From contig CAYSAA010000031.1 of assembly GCA_964428905.1 (NCBI GenBank), forward strand, positions 1-7,983: a stretch of 7,983 nt of DNA, in the 5' to 3' direction. Made by a program: the position numbers and the translations under genes. Within the stretch, counting starts at the first letter, position 1. Each line of letters starts with the position of its first letter. The notes under the pieces were generated by a model. It ran no database searches. It had not been told where the DNA came from and saw only the letters and a program-made list of their open reading frames with translations. Below are positions 5,238 to 7,983 of this stretch, one piece after another. The stretch is from CAYSAA01 sp964428905 (GTDB lineage: Bacteria; Atribacterota; Phoenicimicrobiia; Phoenicimicrobiales; Stramentimicrobiaceae).

Positions 5238-6236
5238 ATGGCAAAAATTTATTATGACCAAGATGCTCATAAAAGTTACCTGGAAGGTAAAACTATAGCA
5301 GTCATCGGCTATGGCAGTCAGGGTAGAGGACAGGCCTTAAACCTGAAAGACAGCGGGGTGAATGTCATGGTCGGTTTACGGGAAAATGGCTCCTCATGGG
5401 AAAAAGCAAAAAAAGACGGATTAAAAGTTGAAACAATCGAGAGAGCAGCCCAACAGGCAGATATTATACAAATTCTGGTACCGGACGAAGTCCAGCCTCA
5501 AGTATGTTGCTCTAACAAGGTTATAGAAAACCTGAAAGAGGGTAATGTTCTGATGTTTTCTCACGGTTTTAATATCCACTTTAAACAGATCGTTCCCCCT
5601 GATGATGTGGATGTCATTATGGTTGCTCCCAAGGGACCGGGTGCCATTGTCAGAAAAATGTATACCCAGGGACGAGGTGTCCCCAATTTAATTGCGGTCT
5701 ATCAGGATTACACCGGTCATGCCCGGGATACTGCCCTGGCCTATTCTCAGGCTATCGGTGGAACACGTGCGGGAGTTATTGAAACCACTTTCCAGGAAGA
5801 AACTGAAACCGACCTTTTCGGAGAACAGGCTGTTTTATGCGGAGGTGTTGTAGCTATGATTCAAGCCGGCTTTGATACCCTGGTTGAGGCAGGATACCAG
5901 CCGGAAGTAGCCTATTTTGAGTGTTTAAATGAATTAAAATTAATCGTGGACTTAATCTATGCCGGTGGAATTACACACATGCGGGATAATGTCAGTAATA
6001 CAGCAGAATACGGTGATTTAAAATCTGGTAAACGAATTATTACTGATGAGACAAGAAAAGAAATGAAAAAATTGTTATCGGAAATCCAGAATGGAACGTT
6101 TGCCAAAGACTGGTTGCTGGAAAATCAGGTAGGGAGACCTTACTTTAATGCCATGCGAGATAAGGAATCCAATCTCCTTATTGAAAAAGTTGGCGAGAAG
6201 ATACGCTCTATGATCCCCTGGATTAATGAAGAATAA
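5238..6236 (+). CDS. ilvC: Ketol-acid reductoisomerase, class I
   Basis: IlvC carries out the Mg-dependent alkyl migration and NAD(P)H reduction of acetolactate or acetohydroxybutyrate, the second step of the pathway. At 332 residues it is the short class I type. The Rossmann domain (about 1-182) has GYGSQG at 24-29; the cofactor loop LRENGSSW (47-54) keeps Arg and Ser residues typical of NADPH users. Active-site residues expected for the family are present: H109 (SHGFNIHF), K132 (PKGPG), metal ligands D192 and E196 (DLFGEQ), then E228, E232 and S253 in the helical knotted domain (about 183-328). Small departures from the commonest sequence are R30-G31 after GYGSQG, where His-Ala is frequent, and N231 where His is usual. 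The ATG has AGGAGG 9 nt upstream. It is last in the operon and is followed 7 nt after its stop by the terminator stem. Confidence 0.97.
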   Translation: MAKIYYDQDAHKSYLEGKTIAVIGYGSQGRGQALNLKDSGVNVMVGLRENGSSWEKAKKDGLKVETIERAAQQADIIQILVPDEVQPQVCCSNKVIENLKEGNVLMFSHGFNIHFKQIVPPDDVDVIMVAPKGPGAIVRKMYTQGRGVPNLIAVYQDYTGHARDTALAYSQAIGGTRAGVIETTFQEETETDLFGEQAVLCGGVVAMIQAGFDTLVEAGYQPEVAYFECLNELKLIVDLIYAGGITHMRDNVSNTAEYGDLKSGKRIITDETRKEMKKLLSEIQNGTFAKDWLLENQVGRPYFNAMRDKESNLLIEKVGEKIRSMIPWINEE

Positions 6237-6242
6237 TTGAAA

Positions 6243-6306
6243 TTAAAGTAAAAAAACAATCTGCCCGATGTCCAAGTATTCTGAGCAGATTGTTTTTTTA
6301 CTTTAA
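6243..6306. terminator. Bidirectional intrinsic terminator between ilvC and the convergent flavoprotein unit
   Basis: A perfect 22-bp inverted repeat has arms 6243-6264 and 6285-6306 and a 20-nt loop. The GC-containing core CAATCTGC/GCAGATTG is flanked by seven A on one side and seven T on the other, so on either strand the hairpin core is followed by a U-run. It can end ilvBNC on the plus strand and the FMN-binding protein gene, whose stop is at 6338, on the minus strand. Confidence 0.92.
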
Positions 6307-6337
6307 AGGCGAAGATAATTTTTAAATAATTCAAATT

Positions 6338-6730
6338 TCAACTTTCACTATCCTGCGTTAAAGCATGCTCAATTGACTTCAAAATCGCTTTGGTATGAAC
6401 CGTTGCACCGGAAACCGTATCAATCTGTAGTGACTGCTTTTCCTTTACCTGCTGAAACACCTTTTCTCCGATATCAGCCAATCCGGAGACTTTGGAAGCA
6501 TTCAGTAATCCGAGATCGGTAATCTGATGCTCTTTAATGGTGACTTCCAGCTTATTTTTCCAGCGCCCGCCGGTAAACTCACCCTGATAAACCCCATCTT
6601 CAACCTTGCTCAGATCTACATCATTAATCACCATCTTCCGATATTTACTCAATCCCAGTGTGGCATAGATAAAACCCCCGACACCAATAACTAAAACAGC
6701 AAACACAATATACAAGATAATCCTTACCAT
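6338..6730 (-). CDS. Membrane-anchored FMN-binding domain protein, substrate of covalent flavinylation
   Basis: This 130-residue protein has one N-terminal membrane segment (about residues 4-25) and then an FMN-binding domain (about 45-125) of the type found in NqrC, RnfG and related redox carriers. The domain begins DGVYQGEFTGGRW (45-57). Near its end DTVSGAT (104-110) is the flavinylation motif; T110 is the expected site where FMN is attached through a phosphoester bond. It is much smaller than NqrC or RnfG and has no Nqr/Rnf neighbours, so it is a stand-alone carrier. The gene lies 43 bp downstream of the FMN transferase gene on the same strand: enzyme and substrate together. GGGAGG is upstream but about 12 nt from the ATG, a long spacing with no better start available. 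Redox partners cannot be told from the window. Confidence 0.92.
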   Translation of the reverse strand: MVRIILYIVFAVLVIGVGGFIYATLGLSKYRKMVINDVDLSKVEDGVYQGEFTGGRWKNKLEVTIKEHQITDLGLLNASKVSGLADIGEKVFQQVKEKQSLQIDTVSGATVHTKAILKSIEHALTQDSES

Positions 6731-6773
6731 TTTATTTTTTATCCTCCCAAATATTTTTATACTCCTTATATCA

Positions 6774-7799
6774 TTAAAATTGAAATAAAGAATAGCCCTT
6801 TTCTGTTAACTGAAATTGATTCAGCAAACCCTTCGAAAGGTATATTTTTTTATCTTCATGCACAATAATAACTTCAATATCTGCAAAGCAGCGAAGCATC
6901 TTTATTCCCTTTTCCAGGCCTGAAATAAAAAGTGTAGTTGCTAATACATCAGCCAGCATAGCATCAGGATGAATGACGGTAACGCTTCTCAGCCTGCTAT
7001 CTACCGGATAACCGGTAAAAGGATTCAGAATATGATGATAACGTCGATCATCTTCTAAGAAAAAACGCTCATAATCACCGGAGGTTACCACGGAGGTATC
7101 GCTTACGGCAATTGTTGCCAGGCATTGACCTCTTTCCCGGTCAGGATCCTGGATACCTACCTGCCATAGCTTTCCGTCTTCTCGCTTCCCCAACAAAGCA
7201 ACATTACCTCCCAGGTTAATTATAGCCGAATGGAGCCCTTTCTGCCGATAGTATTGAATCACCTGATTGGCTGCATAACCTTTGGCTATTCCTCCCAGAT
7301 CAATTTTTTGACCCTTCTGCCGAAGTTTAATCTTTCTGTTTTGTTCGTCTATCAAAATATCCTCATAATCTACCTTTGTTAAAACATCTTCTATGAAAGA
7401 GTGGGATGGAATTTGTCCGCAATTACCGGAATGCTGCCAGAGGGTTATCAGCGCCGCAACAGTAATATTAAAAAGTCCATTCGTCAGGCGGGCATACCTT
7501 TGGGATTCTTTGATGACCACAAACAATTCAGGATCTACTGAAACCCATGCTTTACCTGCCTGTTGGTTTATCTGGCTTACCTGGCTGGCAATATCATAGT
7601 AACTCATTATTTTCTCTAATCTGTCAATCAACGCAAGTACTTCTTGAATAACCTCTTTAGCTTGAGAAGGCGGTGTATTTACTCTCAGGTTAATCAAGGT
7701 TCCCATGGCATAGGAAAAATATGAGTTCCCTGTATTTTCATCGTCACCTTGATAATCATTCAGTCTGGATATTGACCGTAATATCTCATCTTTTTTCAT
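6774..7799 (-). CDS. apbE: FAD:protein FMN transferase, ApbE/Ftp family, no visible export signal
   Basis: The enzyme splits FAD and transfers FMN to a Thr or Ser of target flavoproteins. It has 341 residues. The fold opens at YAMGTLINLRV (30-40) and continues with the family blocks in order: IDLGGIAKGYAAN (the nucleotide/Mg loop), INLGGN, WQVGIQDP, SGDYERFF, HHILNPFTGYP, and ADVLATTLF, whose Asp and Thr belong to the Mg site. The frequent G-x-F-D block is GLFN here (108-111). The first 29 residues are polar; there is no lipobox, hydrophobic core or anchor, unlike most exported bacterial ApbE proteins. No in-frame upstream start exists before a stop, and no clear Shine-Dalgarno precedes the ATG, so the start is the weakest part of the call. 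The next gene encodes a small FMN-binding protein with the SGAT acceptor motif, its likely substrate. Confidence 0.93.
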   Translation of the reverse strand: MKKDEILRSISRLNDYQGDDENTGNSYFSYAMGTLINLRVNTPPSQAKEVIQEVLALIDRLEKIMSYYDIASQVSQINQQAGKAWVSVDPELFVVIKESQRYARLTNGLFNITVAALITLWQHSGNCGQIPSHSFIEDVLTKVDYEDILIDEQNRKIKLRQKGQKIDLGGIAKGYAANQVIQYYRQKGLHSAIINLGGNVALLGKREDGKLWQVGIQDPDRERGQCLATIAVSDTSVVTSGDYERFFLEDDRRYHHILNPFTGYPVDSRLRSVTVIHPDAMLADVLATTLFISGLEKGIKMLRCFADIEVIIVHEDKKIYLSKGLLNQFQLTEKGYSLFQF

Positions 7800-7839
7800 A
7801 ATTATTAAGTTACTTTGGGTGTTAAGTATTGTTTGATTG

Positions 7840-7845
7840 ATTATA
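7840..7845 (-). promoter_or_regulatory. Candidate -10 element for the apbE-FMN-binding protein unit
   Basis: Minus-strand TATAAT lies about 40 bp before the apbE start, in a stretch with further near-matches (TATGAT, TATACT) just upstream. No good -35 is seen at 16-18 bp. The position suits a promoter but sequence support is limited to the -10. Confidence 0.3.
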
Positions 7846-7894
7846 TCATATCATAGTATAGGCAAGTTATAGATTTTAGATCTCAGCAATAAAT

Positions 7895-7917
7895 ACCGCA
7901 CCCGCATAGCGGGTGGT
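7895..7917. repeat. GC-rich hairpin with a two-base bulge
   Basis: ACCCGC (7900-7905) and GCGGGT (7909-7914) pair around ATA; outer ACC (7895-7897) pairs with GGT (7915-7917), leaving GC (7898-7899) bulged. It stands out in AT-rich surroundings. Only four T follow on the plus strand. Imperfect hairpins of this kind occur at the ends of IS200/IS605 elements, but also elsewhere; no transposase is in view. Confidence 0.55.
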
Positions 7918-7923
7918 TTTAAG

Positions 7924-7951
7924 AAGTCTCTAAAAGAGGCTTAACTTTTTT
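7924..7951 (+). terminator. Possible plus-strand terminator or leader hairpin
   Basis: AAGTCTCT (7924-7931) pairs with AGAGGCTT (7935-7942) over 8 bp with one G-U pair and an AAA loop; six T follow at 7946-7951 after AAC. The form fits a modest intrinsic terminator reading rightwards, yet no plus-strand gene ends here. It may belong to a leader or mobile element that continues past the window. Confidence 0.4.
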
Positions 7952-7983
7952 GCTTAAAGTATAAAAATGATTGAAATGGTATG

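Noticed and set aside
7393..7599. Plus-strand reading frame of 68 codons inside apbE
   Set aside because: Antisense shadow of a well-conserved ApbE segment, with no ribosome binding site.
7891..7945. Paired hairpins considered as CRISPR repeats or a tRNA
   Set aside because: The two hairpins differ in sequence, there is no repeat-spacer periodicity, and no cloverleaf or CCA end can be drawn.
7967..7983. Possible gene start (ATG at 7967) at the right edge
   Set aside because: No ribosome binding site precedes it and only five codons are visible, so nothing supports a coding call.

Overview
The window looks like a chromosomal segment from a low-GC, probably anaerobic Firmicute (Clostridia-like). 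The evidence is strong GGAGG-type ribosome binding sites, TTG start codons, AT-rich intergenic DNA, a T-box leader and class I Ile/Val biosynthesis genes. The organism assignment is inference; no rRNA or other marker gene is present.

Left part (1-2400, minus strand). An SDR-family oxidoreductase is followed 39 bp downstream by a metallo-beta-lactamase-fold hydrolase with an N-terminal signal or anchor; the hydrolase runs off the left edge. Upstream of them, across an AT-rich 367-bp gap, lies a small secreted Trp-rich protein of unknown function with its own promoter.

Centre (2405-6306, plus strand). This is a complete Ile/Val biosynthesis operon, ilvB-ilvN-ilvC. A strong promoter drives a roughly 540-nt leader that carries two riboswitch-type elements in series. 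The first is a T-box with an AUC (isoleucine) specifier and its own terminator. The second is a ykkC-family aptamer, most likely the ppGpp-sensing subtype 2a, also with its own terminator. Read together they form a two-input gate: RNA polymerase must escape both terminators, so transcription of ilvBNC should need both uncharged tRNA-Ile and the alarmone. This is the most interesting feature of the window. IlvB and IlvN form acetolactate / acetohydroxybutyrate synthase, and IlvC reduces and isomerises its products; ilvD and ilvE are not in the window. The operon ends in a perfect 22-bp inverted-repeat terminator that works in both directions.

Right part (6338-7860, minus strand, convergent with ilv). 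A two-gene unit encodes an ApbE/Ftp-type FAD:protein FMN transferase and, 43 bp downstream, a single-pass membrane protein with an FMN-binding domain carrying the SGAT flavinylation motif. They are an enzyme and its probable substrate. The transferase has no visible export signal, which raises a question about which side of the membrane is flavinylated.

Right edge (7895-7951). Two adjacent hairpins, the second followed by a T-run, lie outside any gene I can see. They may mark a plus-strand terminator or leader, or the end of an IS200/IS605-type element continuing beyond the window. Three start codons were set from ribosome binding sites: TTG for the hydrolase, TTG for ilvB and an internal ATG for the secreted protein.
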